Positions 35,502-44,940 of a stretch of 64,000 nucleotides of DNA are shown in pieces (positions within the stretch are counted from its first letter, which is position 1; every line of letters begins with the position of its first letter). The notes below the pieces were generated by a model. The model worked only from the letters and a program-made list of their open reading frames with translations. It ran no database searches and had not been told where the DNA came from. This DNA comes from an uncultured Lachnospiraceae bacterium (GTDB taxonomy: Bacteria; Bacillota; Clostridia; Lachnospirales; Lachnospiraceae): assembly GCA_910583895.1 (NCBI GenBank), contig CAJTYJ010000004.1, forward strand, positions 24,466 through 88,465, given 5' to 3'. A program made the translations under genes and the position numbers.

Positions 35502-37145
35502 ATGGGTAAAAAACTGGCGCTGATTTTCAGCGTATTGCTGTTATGCGGTTTTTCATTGTTCCGGGCAGGAGTTTCCTTTCTGGAAGAAAAGCCCAGATTT
35601 TTAATGGCCGGCTCTCTGGCAGAGCAGGTACGAAAGGCAAAGGAGCTCTCGCTTCAGTTTCAAAATCCTCTGGACACAGAACAGCTTCGGATCTGTTTTC
35701 GGGGAGAAGAGCTGGCCTGTGACCGGCAGACCGACACCTGGTATCTGCCGGTGGATATGGACAGCGGCAGCTTTGAGGCAGGAGATTTTTCCGACCTGGA
35801 AGGACAGGCCGGGCTTTTGCCTCTTTTGGATTACACGGCGCTTGACAAGCAGGATGTGGTGGCAAAGGGGCAAAAGATTCCTTTTCTTGCCTGGCAGGAA
35901 GAGAAGGAAGCCTGTGCTACCGTCTATGTGGTGTTCACCGGGCTTCCGGTGGTGCGGATCGATACGGCCGCCGATCTGGATGTGGACACGGTATTTGCAG
36001 GCAACGTAGTCTTCTATGAGGCCTGCGGGAAGCCGGACTGGATTATAAGCTCCGCTTTTGAAGCCCATGAGCGGGGACAGACCACACGGGCGTTTCCCAA
36101 AAAAGGGTACCGGATGAATCTGATCAGTGTGACGGCCACCGGTGTGGTAAAAGAGAATCCAAAGCCGCTGCTTGGCATGCGAAGATCGGATTCCTGGATC
36201 TTCTATGCGATCTATACGGACGGAACCAAAGTCCGGGACAAATTTAATATCGAACTCTGGAACGAATTTGGAGCGGATCACACACCCTATCAGGCACATT
36301 TTGGAACCCATATGGAGTATGCGGAGCTGGTGGTCAACGGTGAGTATCGGGGCCTGTACGGAATCCTGGAACCGGTGGATACGATGCAGCTTGGGATCAC
36401 CGGGCAGGATTACCTGTATAAGCGCACCGTGGGTAGAGAACTTTTGTCAGAACTTTTCGATGAGGCAGAGCCAAAGGACTATCTGACGGTTCTGGGCATG
36501 GAGATCAAGGGAAAAGACGGATACGGAACCAGAGGCGACTGGCAGTGCTTTCAGGATTTTGTAAGGCTGTGCGAGGCGTCGGATGCAGATTTTCAGGCGG
36601 GAGCAGAAGAACTTCTGTATATGGACAATGCCGTTGACATGTGGCTGTATCTTCAGATGATATATGGGGAAGATAATATTTATAAAAATATGTTTTTTGC
36701 CTTTAAGAGGGAATCCGGCGGATACCGGATGTATCTGGTTCCCTGGGATGTGGACTTGTCCTGGGGCAATGTGTATACGGACGAAGCGAAAAAACTGTAT
36801 ACCATTCATGATCCCAGGCGGGCGGAGGAATATCTGGAATGGCCTTTTATGGACCGGGTGCTCTCTCTGAACGCGGGGGAGATACAGAGCCTGGCAGCCA
36901 AGCGCTATCAGGAGCTTCGTCAGGGAATTTTATCCGGAGAACGGATGGAGCAGCTGCTGAATGAATGCATTCACCTGGTGCAGGATTCCGGTGCATTTGA
37001 GAGAGACGCAGCCCGGTGGCCCGACAGCCGCCACGGCGGAGAATATGACGAAATGAAAAGATTCATAAGTATACGGATGGATTTTCTTGATAAAAATATG
37101 AAAAACATGGATGAATGGCTACAAGAAAGAGACAATATAGAGTAA
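35502..37145 (+). CDS. CotH kinase family protein
   Basis: A 547-residue protein with an N-terminal membrane anchor or signal (about residues 5-22), a beta-rich front part, and a CotH-type kinase domain from about 185 on. The domain shows AFPKKGYRMNL, GEYRGLYGILEPVDTMQLG and the metal-binding VPWDVDLSWGN (about residues 413-423). B. subtilis CotH phosphorylates spore-coat proteins; this membrane-linked form sits among glycan genes instead. The ATG at 35502 has GGAGGGG 12 bases upstream. The frame opens earlier, but the upstream residues are not signal-like. It is followed closely by VTC and DUF4956 genes. Confidence 0.85.
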   Translation: MGKKLALIFSVLLLCGFSLFRAGVSFLEEKPRFLMAGSLAEQVRKAKELSLQFQNPLDTEQLRICFRGEELACDRQTDTWYLPVDMDSGSFEAGDFSDLEGQAGLLPLLDYTALDKQDVVAKGQKIPFLAWQEEKEACATVYVVFTGLPVVRIDTAADLDVDTVFAGNVVFYEACGKPDWIISSAFEAHERGQTTRAFPKKGYRMNLISVTATGVVKENPKPLLGMRRSDSWIFYAIYTDGTKVRDKFNIELWNEFGADHTPYQAHFGTHMEYAELVVNGEYRGLYGILEPVDTMQLGITGQDYLYKRTVGRELLSELFDEAEPKDYLTVLGMEIKGKDGYGTRGDWQCFQDFVRLCEASDADFQAGAEELLYMDNAVDMWLYLQMIYGEDNIYKNMFFAFKRESGGYRMYLVPWDVDLSWGNVYTDEAKKLYTIHDPRRAEEYLEWPFMDRVLSLNAGEIQSLAAKRYQELRQGILSGERMEQLLNECIHLVQDSGAFERDAARWPDSRHGGEYDEMKRFISIRMDFLDKNMKNMDEWLQERDNIE

Positions 37146-37160
37146 GACAGGAGTGACAGG

Positions 37161-37877
37161 ATGGAAACCAGTGTATTTGATCCTTCTCTGCCGGAGAATC
37201 AATTCCGCCACGAGTTTAAATACCTTTGTTCCACTGGGGAGCTGAAGATGATCGAGGCGCGCCTTCGGGGACTGATGACCCTGGACTCTCACGTGGGAGA
37301 AGAAGGGGCGTACCAGATCAGGAGCCTGTATTTTGATGATGCCTATGACAGCTGTTTAAGGGAGAACGAGGCGGGCACGGATCCGAGAGAGAAGTTCCGG
37401 ATCCGGATTTATAACCACAGCACAGAGCGTATCTCTTTGGAACTTAAAAAAAAGGTCCGGGGGAAGACGAAAAAGCTTTCCTGCCCCTTAACCGAGGAGA
37501 TCTGCAGATGTCTGATGGCGGGGAAGGTTCCGGCGCTGTCTGAAGAGGCGCCTGCTCTTCTTCGCAGGCTGTGTCTTTTGATGCAGACCCGGCGGATGAT
37601 GCCGAAGGTGATTGTGGAGTACAAAAGGATCCCCTATGTATATCCTCTTGGAAACGTAAGAATTACCATGGATGAGAACATCAGTTCGTCCCGGAGAATG
37701 GATCTGTTTTTAGAAAGACAGATTCCCCTGCGGCCGATTCTGACGGCGGGGCAGCAGATTCTGGAAGTGAAATACGACGAATACCTGCCGGATTTTCTTT
37801 ACCGGACAGTACAGATTTCGAATTTAAGGCCGACTGCATTTTCCAAGTACTATCTTTGCAGGAAGTTTCATTTATAA
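37161..37877 (+). CDS. VTC domain polyphosphate polymerase family protein
   Basis: A 238-residue single-domain member of the triphosphate tunnel (VTC) family. Basic and acidic tunnel residues are visible in order: RHEFKY (residues 12-17), IRSLYFDD, KFRIRIYN, SLELKKKVRGKTKK, VEYKRIPY and ILEVKYDEYLPDF. The yeast VTC catalytic domain makes polyphosphate from ATP. No membrane part is present, so the adjoining DUF4956 membrane protein may serve as partner. ATG preceded by ACAGGAG, 15 bp after the cotH stop. Confidence 0.88.
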   Translation: METSVFDPSLPENQFRHEFKYLCSTGELKMIEARLRGLMTLDSHVGEEGAYQIRSLYFDDAYDSCLRENEAGTDPREKFRIRIYNHSTERISLELKKKVRGKTKKLSCPLTEEICRCLMAGKVPALSEEAPALLRRLCLLMQTRRMMPKVIVEYKRIPYVYPLGNVRITMDENISSSRRMDLFLERQIPLRPILTAGQQILEVKYDEYLPDFLYRTVQISNLRPTAFSKYYLCRKFHL

Positions 37878-37901
37878 AAAAAGAAAAGGAGTTTACATAA
37901 G

Positions 37902-38576
37902 ATGGGATTTAAAGATGTGTTTAAAAAATCATTTTTAGAAGGGTTTGGCGGGATGGACATCACCACCGGGAAGATGGCCGCGACGCTGTTTGTGACGGCG
38001 CTGCTGGCGCTGTATGTGTTTATGATCTACCGTCTGGTTACCAGGAAAGTATTCTACTCCAAAAACTTTAATATTTCCCTGGCTGCCATGTCTTTGATCA
38101 CCGCCGCTATCATTCTTGCCATGCAGTCCAATCTGGTGATTTCCCTTGGTATGGTGGGCGCACTGTCCATCATCCGTTTCCGTACGGCGATCAAGGATCC
38201 CATGGATCTGGTATTTTTATTCTGGTCTATCAGCATCGGCATCATCTGCGGCGCAGGGCTTTATGAGGTGGCCCTTGTGACTTCCGTGGCGGTGACAGTC
38301 TGTATCCTGGTGCTGGATCTGATTCCGGTGGCCAAAGTGCCGACCATGCTGGTGGTGAACAGTTCTTCTATGGAAAGTGAAGGAATGATCCTGGAGGTGG
38401 TGGGCAGATATGCCAAAGCCTACAAAGTAAAATCCAGAAATCTTTCCAGAGACCGCCTGGATCTGGTGGTAGAACTTCGGGTGAAGGACGAAAGCGGCCT
38501 GATCACCGAGGTGGCGAAGCTTGACGGGATTTTGTCAGCTTCCCTGATTGCCCATGACGGAGAAGTTACGTTTTAA
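37902..38576 (+). CDS. DUF4956 membrane protein
   Basis: A 224-residue protein with four membrane helices in the first 150 residues (about 24-42, 55-75, 105-124 and 127-143) and a small soluble C-terminal domain. The MVGALSIIRFRTAIKDPMDLVFLFWSISIGI segment, given here by its ends MVGALSII and SISIGI, marks the DUF4956 family. Members are commonly next to VTC and CotH genes, as here. Its function is unknown; it may be the membrane channel or anchor for the polymer made by the VTC protein. Confidence 0.85.
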   Translation: MGFKDVFKKSFLEGFGGMDITTGKMAATLFVTALLALYVFMIYRLVTRKVFYSKNFNISLAAMSLITAAIILAMQSNLVISLGMVGALSIIRFRTAIKDPMDLVFLFWSISIGIICGAGLYEVALVTSVAVTVCILVLDLIPVAKVPTMLVVNSSSMESEGMILEVVGRYAKAYKVKSRNLSRDRLDLVVELRVKDESGLITEVAKLDGILSASLIAHDGEVTF

Positions 38577-38603
38577 AACAAAAGCCGGAGAGATGAAGCC
38601 ACT

Positions 38604-40382
38604 ATGAAAAATGTCAGTTATGCTAAGCGCGGTTATCAGTATGTAAAAAGCTATGGGATGGCGAAGCTTCGCAGGAAAGTACAGGAGCGCCTGTACCGGA
38701 ATCGTCTGGAGAAAGGCTATCAGGACTGGATGATAAAGATGCGTCCGGCGGACAGTGAAAAAGAGCTGCAAAGGGCTCATCATTTTTCGCAGGAACCCCT
38801 GTTCAGCGTTGTGGTGCCGGCCTACTGCACCCCGGAGCCGTATCTGCGGGAGATGGTGGAGTCTGTCCTCTCTCAGACGTATCAGAAGCTGGAACTCTGT
38901 CTTGCGGACGGCAGCGGAGCGGATGCGTCAGTCCAGAGGGTCATGGAGGACTATGCCCGCCAGGATGCCAGGGTGCGTTATGAAAAGCTTTCTGAAAACC
39001 GGGGAATCTCCGGCAATACCAACGCGGCGCTTGCCATGGCAGGAGGGGACTATGTGGTTCTTTTGGACCATGACGATCTGCTGGAAGAGCATGCGCTTTT
39101 TGAGGTGGCAAAGTGGCTTTTGGAGCATCCGGACACGGAACTGCTCTATACGGATGAAGATAAAGTGACGTTTGATTCCAACACGTATTTTCAGCCGCAT
39201 TTCAAGCCGGATTTTAACCTGGATCTTTTAAGGAGCAACAACTATATCTGTCATATGCTGGTGGTAAAAAGGGAACTTTTAGACCGGGCAGGGAGATACC
39301 GGCCGGAGTTTGACGGAGCACAGGATTATGATTTTATCCTGCGGTGTGCGGAGAAGGCCCGGGAAGTGGGACATATCCCGCGGGTTCTGTACCACTGGAG
39401 ATGCCATGAAGCGTCCACAGCTGCCAATCCCGAGAGCAAGGCCTATGCATACGAGGCCGGGCGGCTTGCCGTCAAAGAGCATCTTTCGCGTGTGGGACTT
39501 TCCGGTGAGGTGGAGCATCTTGAGAATCCAGGATTCTACCGGGTACGCTATCAGGCGGACAAAGGAGCCAAAATCACTCTGGTACTTCTGGATGCGCCGG
39601 ACTTTTCTGCCTTTAAAAAGTTTGCAAAAGTGGTCGGAGGCAGTCAGAAAGGGGAAAATCTGGAGATTCTGCTTCTGCTGGATACACCCGAAAAAAATAA
39701 ATTTATTCTGAATTTTATAAAAGAACATAGACAAATACCGATAAAAGTAGTATATTGTACTAGTGCCTGTAATAAATTTGTAACATTTTCCAGGCTGGCG
39801 GAGAAGATGGACAGTGAGTATCTGCTCTTTTTGGAGAGCCGGATCGATAAGATCTGCAAAGATTTTTTTGAGATTTTTCTGGGAAATGCACAGCGCACGG
39901 AGGCCGGAGCTGTGGGCGGAAGGATATATGACAGCAGCCGAAGGCTTCGATACGGAGGCAAGATCCTGGGACTTCAGGGGCTTGCAGGGGATGCTTTTGC
40001 CGGGCTGCCCTTTGGTTATACCGGATATTTTCACAAAGCAGTGCTGCAGCAGAATTATCATGGCGTCTCCGGCAAAGCCATGATGGTAAAAAGAAGCCAT
40101 TTCCTGAAAGCGGGAGGCTTTTCGGAAGATGTGGAAGACCGGCTGAAAGATGTGGATCTGTGTCTGAAACTGGAACGTTTAGGTCTTTTGAACATCTACG
40201 ATCCGGGGATCATCCTGGTGGAGTCCAGGCAGCGGATCCGCCGGAAGAAAAAAGCCAGACGGGCGCCGGGATTTGAAAAAAAATGGAAAGAACTCCTCCG
40301 GGAACCGGACAGACATTACAACAGCAATCTTTCTCTGGAAGATACAAGCTGCCGGATCCGGGGACTGCGCCAGAGAGGTTGA
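38604..40382 (+). CDS. GT2 glycosyltransferase with degenerate second domain
   Basis: A 592-residue relative of the tandem-domain GT2 at 30509. The first domain (about residues 65-300) is intact: FSVVVPAYCTPEPYL, then LLDHDDLLEEHA with the metal-binding motif. The second (about 325-560) keeps the outline but has lost key parts: where the partner has LFLNNDTEV this has LFLESRIDK, and the His of the partner's LYHYESK is absent. So only the first domain is likely to be active. A patch near 39690-39775, at the start of the second domain, is notably AT-rich. Confidence 0.85.
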   Translation: MKNVSYAKRGYQYVKSYGMAKLRRKVQERLYRNRLEKGYQDWMIKMRPADSEKELQRAHHFSQEPLFSVVVPAYCTPEPYLREMVESVLSQTYQKLELCLADGSGADASVQRVMEDYARQDARVRYEKLSENRGISGNTNAALAMAGGDYVVLLDHDDLLEEHALFEVAKWLLEHPDTELLYTDEDKVTFDSNTYFQPHFKPDFNLDLLRSNNYICHMLVVKRELLDRAGRYRPEFDGAQDYDFILRCAEKAREVGHIPRVLYHWRCHEASTAANPESKAYAYEAGRLAVKEHLSRVGLSGEVEHLENPGFYRVRYQADKGAKITLVLLDAPDFSAFKKFAKVVGGSQKGENLEILLLLDTPEKNKFILNFIKEHRQIPIKVVYCTSACNKFVTFSRLAEKMDSEYLLFLESRIDKICKDFFEIFLGNAQRTEAGAVGGRIYDSSRRLRYGGKILGLQGLAGDAFAGLPFGYTGYFHKAVLQQNYHGVSGKAMMVKRSHFLKAGGFSEDVEDRLKDVDLCLKLERLGLLNIYDPGIILVESRQRIRRKKKARRAPGFEKKWKELLREPDRHYNSNLSLEDTSCRIRGLRQRG

Positions 40383-40385
40383 CGC

Positions 40386-41345
40386 ATGTCAGACGTAACG
40401 ATTGTGATTCCGAATTACAACGGAGCCGCGTATTTGGAGGCCTGTCTTCGTTCCGTGTTTGAACAGACGGGAGTGCTTTTGGAAGTGATTGTGGTGGACA
40501 ACGGTTCGTCGGACAAAAGCCGGGATTATATCCGGGAGCATTTTCCAAAATGCAGACTGATCTGCCTGGATCAGAACTATGGGTTCTGCAGGGCAGTGAA
40601 TGAAGGAATTAAAAGGGCAGAAAGCCCTTATGTCATACTTTTGAATAACGATACGGAAGTGCGCCCGGATTTTGCCGGACAGCTTCTGGAAGCGATCCGG
40701 GCGGACAGCCGCCGGTTCTCCTGCGGAGCTAAGATGCTGAGGTTTCAGGAGCGGGATCTTGTGGACAATGCAGGGGATTATTACTGTGCCCTGGGCTATG
40801 CTTTTACAAGAGGCAGAGGAAAACCGGCCGGACAGTACGATAAAGGCTGCAGAATCTTTTCTTCCTGTGCCGGAGCGGCCATCTACCGAAAGGATCTGGT
40901 GGAGCAGCTGGGCGGTTTTGACGAGGCACATTTTGCCTATCTGGAAGATCTGGATCTTTCCTACCGGGCAAAGATCCACGGCTATTACCACTGGTATGCA
41001 CCAAAAGCCGAGGTCTTTCATGTGGGAAGCGCGACCAGCGGTTCCCGTTACAATCATTTTAAAGTCCTGCATTCTGCAGGAAACAACGTTTATCTGATCT
41101 ATAAGAATATGCCTTTTCTCCAGATGCTTCTGAATGCACCCCTCCTGCTGGCGGGATTTTTCATCAAGTATCTGTTCTTTGTGAGAAAAGGGCTGGGCAG
41201 AGATTATCTGGAAGGGCTGATTCGGGGAATCAGACTTTGCAGGGAGCATCCGGGAAAAAAAGTGCCCTTTCAAATGGGACATGTTCCTGCCTATGTGAAG
41301 ATTCAGCTGGAGCTTTGGAAAAATCTTTCCATACTGCTTTTGTAG
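40386..41345 (+). CDS. GT2 family glycosyltransferase
   Basis: A 319-residue single-domain glycosyltransferase. It opens with VTIVIPNYNGAAYLEACL, has the metal motif at LLNNDTEVRPDF (about residues 84-95) and the acceptor-side EDLDLSYRAKIHGY (about 182-195), a layout like rhamnosyltransferases. A hydrophobic segment near residues 240-262 may hold it to the membrane. It starts 3 bp after the previous stop, with AGAGAGG upstream. Confidence 0.9.
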   Translation: MSDVTIVIPNYNGAAYLEACLRSVFEQTGVLLEVIVVDNGSSDKSRDYIREHFPKCRLICLDQNYGFCRAVNEGIKRAESPYVILLNNDTEVRPDFAGQLLEAIRADSRRFSCGAKMLRFQERDLVDNAGDYYCALGYAFTRGRGKPAGQYDKGCRIFSSCAGAAIYRKDLVEQLGGFDEAHFAYLEDLDLSYRAKIHGYYHWYAPKAEVFHVGSATSGSRYNHFKVLHSAGNNVYLIYKNMPFLQMLLNAPLLLAGFFIKYLFFVRKGLGRDYLEGLIRGIRLCREHPGKKVPFQMGHVPAYVKIQLELWKNLSILLL

Positions 41346-41376
41346 CTCCGGCGTCAAAAAGAACAGGTGAAAAGTT

Positions 41377-42786
41377 TTGATAAAGGATAATCAACGGTAT
41401 TTTAACCGACTTCATGTGGTGATTGATGCCATTACTATCTGCGTTGCGTATCTGCTTTCCTGGGTACTGAAGTTTATCATACTGGCAGATCCAAGAGGAC
41501 TTAGTTTCCTGCAGTACTGCCTGGTGCTGGTGCCCATCGTGCCGCTGTATCTGACTTTGTATCTGGCATTCAATCTGTATACATCCAAACGGCTTCAGGG
41601 CAGGAGGCTGGAAGGAAGCAATATCATAAAGGCGAACACGATTGGACTTCTTCTGGTCATGGGAACCTTTTTTCTGCTGCGCAGTTACAATGACTACGCT
41701 GATTATTATTCCAAGACGATGCTTTTTTACTTCTATGTGATTAACATCGGCCTGGAGACCGGAGTCCGTAATCTGATTCGGATCGGACTTCGCAAAATGA
41801 GAAAAAGTGGTTTCAATCTGCGCCACATTATTTTCGTGGGCTACAGCAGTGCCGCAGAGGCCTTCATCGACCGGATCCGCAAAAATCCCCAGTGGGGATA
41901 TAAAGTCAAAGGAATTCTGGATGATAACAAGGAGATCGGCTATACTTATAAAGGAGTTCCTGTCCTTGGAACCACGGAAGAGTTAGAAGAGATGCTTGCC
42001 GCCAACCGTCTGGATGAGATCGCTCTGACTCTGGGACTGCAGGAGTATTACAAGTTAAAGCGGCTGGTAGCAGCCTGTGAAAAATCCGGCGTACACACAA
42101 AATTTGTTCCGGATTACAATGACATTATTCCCACCAGACCCTATACAGAAGACCTTATGGGGCTTCCGGTGGTCAACATCCGCCATGTACCTTTGACGAA
42201 TACCTTCAACATGATCAGCAAGAGAGTGATGGATATCGTCGGGTCAGTAATTGCGATTATCATTTTTTCGCCGGTGATGCTGGTTACGGCCATTTTGGTA
42301 AAGACAACTTCCAAAGGGCCGCTGATATATAAACAGGAGCGGGTAGGGCTCCACAACCAGAATTTTAAGATGTATAAATTCCGTTCCATGGAGGTGCAGT
42401 CGGCAAGAAGCGAGAAGAAAGCGTGGACTGTGCGCAACGATCCGCGGGTGACCGTTGTGGGCAGATTTATCCGCAAGACCAGTATCGATGAGCTTCCCCA
42501 GCTGTTCAATATCCTGAAAGGGGATATGAGCCTGGTAGGGCCCCGTCCGGAGCGTCCCTTCTTCGTGGAGAAGTTCCGGGAGGAGATTCCCCGCTACATG
42601 GTCAAGCACCAGGTGCGTCCTGGACTTACCGGCTGGGCACAGGTGAATGGATATCGGGGAGATACATCAATTAAAAAACGTATCGAATACGACCTGTACT
42701 ACATTGAGAACTGGACGCTTGGACTGGATATCAAGATTCTGTTCCTGACGTTGTTCAAAGGTTTTGTGAATAAGAATGCTTATTGA
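41377..42786 (+). CDS. Undecaprenyl-phosphate sugar phosphotransferase
   Basis: A 469-residue WbaP/CpsE-type enzyme that loads the first sugar-phosphate onto undecaprenyl phosphate, starting the glycan. It has four N-terminal membrane helices, a Rossmann-like middle domain (HIIFVGYSSAAEAFI, about 150) and the C-terminal bacterial sugar transferase domain with KRVMDIVGS, FKMYKFRSM, KTSIDELPQLFNIL and GPRPERP. A TTG start is used; AGGTG lies about 8 bases before it, and no ATG gives a better N-terminus. Which sugar it uses is not visible. Confidence 0.92.
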   Translation: MIKDNQRYFNRLHVVIDAITICVAYLLSWVLKFIILADPRGLSFLQYCLVLVPIVPLYLTLYLAFNLYTSKRLQGRRLEGSNIIKANTIGLLLVMGTFFLLRSYNDYADYYSKTMLFYFYVINIGLETGVRNLIRIGLRKMRKSGFNLRHIIFVGYSSAAEAFIDRIRKNPQWGYKVKGILDDNKEIGYTYKGVPVLGTTEELEEMLAANRLDEIALTLGLQEYYKLKRLVAACEKSGVHTKFVPDYNDIIPTRPYTEDLMGLPVVNIRHVPLTNTFNMISKRVMDIVGSVIAIIIFSPVMLVTAILVKTTSKGPLIYKQERVGLHNQNFKMYKFRSMEVQSARSEKKAWTVRNDPRVTVVGRFIRKTSIDELPQLFNILKGDMSLVGPRPERPFFVEKFREEIPRYMVKHQVRPGLTGWAQVNGYRGDTSIKKRIEYDLYYIENWTLGLDIKILFLTLFKGFVNKNAY

Positions 42787-42807
42787 CAGGCGTAGAAAGG
42801 ATGAATT

Positions 42808-43953
42808 ATGGCAAAAGAAACGATGAAGAAAACAGGCTCAAAGAAGAAACCTTCGTCCTCTGCTAGAAGTAATTCTGCAAAGGGTGCTGCTCCGTCTTCG
42901 AAGAAAAAAAGTTCTTCCAAAAAGAAAACGGCCAGAAAGAAGAAGAGATTTATTATCTTTGGAATCGAAATTTTACTGCTGGTAGTTCTGGTTGCAGGTT
43001 TTTATGTGGTAAGGCAGCTGGACCGGATTCAGAAGCCCATTGTGGACCCGGAGCAGGTTCATGTCAATGAGGACCGGCCGGAAGAGACGGTGAAAACCAT
43101 GTCGGGATACACGAACATAGCGCTGTTCGGACTGGATACCAGAACTCCTGGACAGCTTGGAAAAGGAAACCGAAGCGACACCATCATCATTGCCAGCATC
43201 AACAATGACACAAAAGAGGTGCGGCTGGTATCGGTTTACCGTGATACTTATCTGGATCTGACAAACGGCAAGTACAACAAATGCAACCATGCATATTCCT
43301 TTGGCGGCCCGGAGCAGGCCATGACCATGCTGAACAAGAATCTGGATTTGGATATCAAGTATTACATCAGCGTGGACTTTGCAGCGCTGACAGAGACAGT
43401 GGATCTTCTGGGCGGCATCAACATTGATGTAGACGAGTCCGAAATCGGACATCTCAACAACTATATTGTGGAGACTTCCAAGGTCACCGGTGTGGAGACC
43501 CAGAAGCTGACCCAGACGGGACTGCAGCTCTTAGACGGTGTGCAGGCAACTTCCTACTGCCGGATCCGTTATACGGCAGGGGATGATTTTAAGAGAACCG
43601 AGCGCCAGAGAGAAGTGATTATGGAGCTGGTCAACACGGCCAAGAAGGCGGATATCGGCGAGATCAATGATGTCATCAATGCGGTGTTCTCAAAGGTTGC
43701 CACCAACTATACCAACGAAGAGATTCTTCAGATGGCTCCGGAGATGATCGGATATGACATTGTAGATACGCAGGGCTTCCCGTTTGACCGGGCAGCAGGC
43801 AGTGTCAGCGGAAAAGGTTCCTGTGTCATTCCGGTGAATCTGGCAGAGAATGTAAGACAGCTTCACGAGTACCTGTTCGGCAACTATTCCTATACGCCGT
43901 CGGATGAGGTACAGGCGATTTCCGACAAGATCGCACAGGATACTGGTTATTAA
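42808..43953 (+). CDS. LCP family (LytR-CpsA-Psr) glycan ligase
   Basis: LCP enzymes move a lipid-linked glycan onto peptidoglycan outside the membrane. This 381-residue protein has a Lys/Ser-rich cytoplasmic head (about residues 1-48), one membrane helix (about 50-68) and the LCP domain: LFGLDTRTPGQLGKGNRSDTI-type opening (LFGLDTR, then RSDTI), VSVYRDTYLDL with its conserved Arg-Asp, and the CRIRYTAGDDFKRTERQREV block, shown by its parts CRIRYT and RTERQRE, that binds the pyrophosphate lipid. It ends at a strong terminator. Confidence 0.93.
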   Translation: MAKETMKKTGSKKKPSSSARSNSAKGAAPSSKKKSSSKKKTARKKKRFIIFGIEILLLVVLVAGFYVVRQLDRIQKPIVDPEQVHVNEDRPEETVKTMSGYTNIALFGLDTRTPGQLGKGNRSDTIIIASINNDTKEVRLVSVYRDTYLDLTNGKYNKCNHAYSFGGPEQAMTMLNKNLDLDIKYYISVDFAALTETVDLLGGINIDVDESEIGHLNNYIVETSKVTGVETQKLTQTGLQLLDGVQATSYCRIRYTAGDDFKRTERQREVIMELVNTAKKADIGEINDVINAVFSKVATNYTNEEILQMAPEMIGYDIVDTQGFPFDRAAGSVSGKGSCVIPVNLAENVRQLHEYLFGNYSYTPSDEVQAISDKIAQDTGY

Positions 43954-43963
43954 ACGCATTGCA

Positions 43964-43989
43964 GGGGGATTCTGAAAATCCCCCTTTTT
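43964..43989 (+). terminator. Intrinsic terminator inside the polysaccharide locus
   Basis: GGGGGATT (43964-43971) pairs with AATCCCCC (43977-43984), followed by TTTTT. It lies 11 bp after the LCP stop and 21 bp before the next ATG, so the last two genes depend on read-through. Confidence 0.85.
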
Positions 43990-44010
43990 GGCATATCAGG
44001 AGGGAGTTTG

Positions 44011-44940
44011 ATGCTGACAGCAGATGTGCTGATCCCGGTCTACCGTCCGGGAGATTCCTTTGAAGAGCTGCTTGGACGGCTGAAGGCCCAGAGTGTTCCT
44101 GTGGGCAGGATCATTATCATGAATACGGAAGAAGCATATTTCCCGAAAGAGCTGTCTGAACGGTATGAAGGCGATGGGCTGGAAGTGCATCATCTGACAA
44201 AAGCAGAGTTTGATCACGGGGGAACCAGAGATCAGGGGATGCGCTTGTCCGGCGCCGATGTGGTGATCTGCATGACGCAGGATGCCATGCCGGCAGATCA
44301 GGAGCTGATCCAAAATCTTCTGAAACCCTTTGAAGATCCGCAGGTGTGGGCCGCCTACGCCAGACAGCTGCCGGCGAAGGACTGCAGTGAGGTGGAGCGC
44401 TATACCAGAAGCTTTAACTATCCAGACAAAAGCCAGGTCAAAAGCAGCAAGGATTTAGAGCAGATGGGAGTAAAAGCCTTTTTTTGCTCCAATGTATGCG
44501 CGGCCTGGAGACGTGACAAATATGAAGCGCTGGGCGGGTTTGAAACCCGGACGATCTTTAATGAAGACATGATCTATGCAGGAAAACTGATGCAAAAGGG
44601 AGGAAAGATTGCCTACTGTGCGGGAGCGCGGGTGATCCACTCACATAATTACAGTGCCCTTCAGCAGTTTCACCGGTATTTTGATCTGGCAGTCTCCCAG
44701 ACGATGCATCCGGAAGTATTCGGAGGAGTCCGTTCGGAATCTGAGGGTATGCGTCTGGTGAAAAAAAGTGTGCAGTATTGTCTGAAGATCAAAAAGCCCT
44801 GGCTTATAGGGACTGTGGTGACCCAGAATGCAGGAAAGTTTCTTGGTTACAAGCTGGGGCAGCGGTATAAGAAGCTTCCCAGAGGGCTGATTAAAATATG
44901 TACGATGAATCGTTTATTCTGGCAGGAGGAGAGAGCATGA
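44011..44940 (+). CDS. GT2 family glycosyltransferase (rhamnosyltransferase-like)
   Basis: A 309-residue GT2 enzyme. It opens ADVLIPVYRPGDSFEEL and carries GGTRDQGMRLSGADVVICMTQDA-type features (GGTRDQG, then CMTQDAMP with the Asp of the metal motif) and FNEDMIYAGKLMQKG as acceptor-site acid. The layout matches rhamnosyltransferases. I chose the ATG at 44011 over the TTG just before it; AGGAGGG lies 6-7 bases upstream. The stop overlaps the next start (ATGA). Confidence 0.88.
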   Translation: MLTADVLIPVYRPGDSFEELLGRLKAQSVPVGRIIIMNTEEAYFPKELSERYEGDGLEVHHLTKAEFDHGGTRDQGMRLSGADVVICMTQDAMPADQELIQNLLKPFEDPQVWAAYARQLPAKDCSEVERYTRSFNYPDKSQVKSSKDLEQMGVKAFFCSNVCAAWRRDKYEALGGFETRTIFNEDMIYAGKLMQKGGKIAYCAGARVIHSHNYSALQQFHRYFDLAVSQTMHPEVFGGVRSESEGMRLVKKSVQYCLKIKKPWLIGTVVTQNAGKFLGYKLGQRYKKLPRGLIKICTMNRLFWQEERA

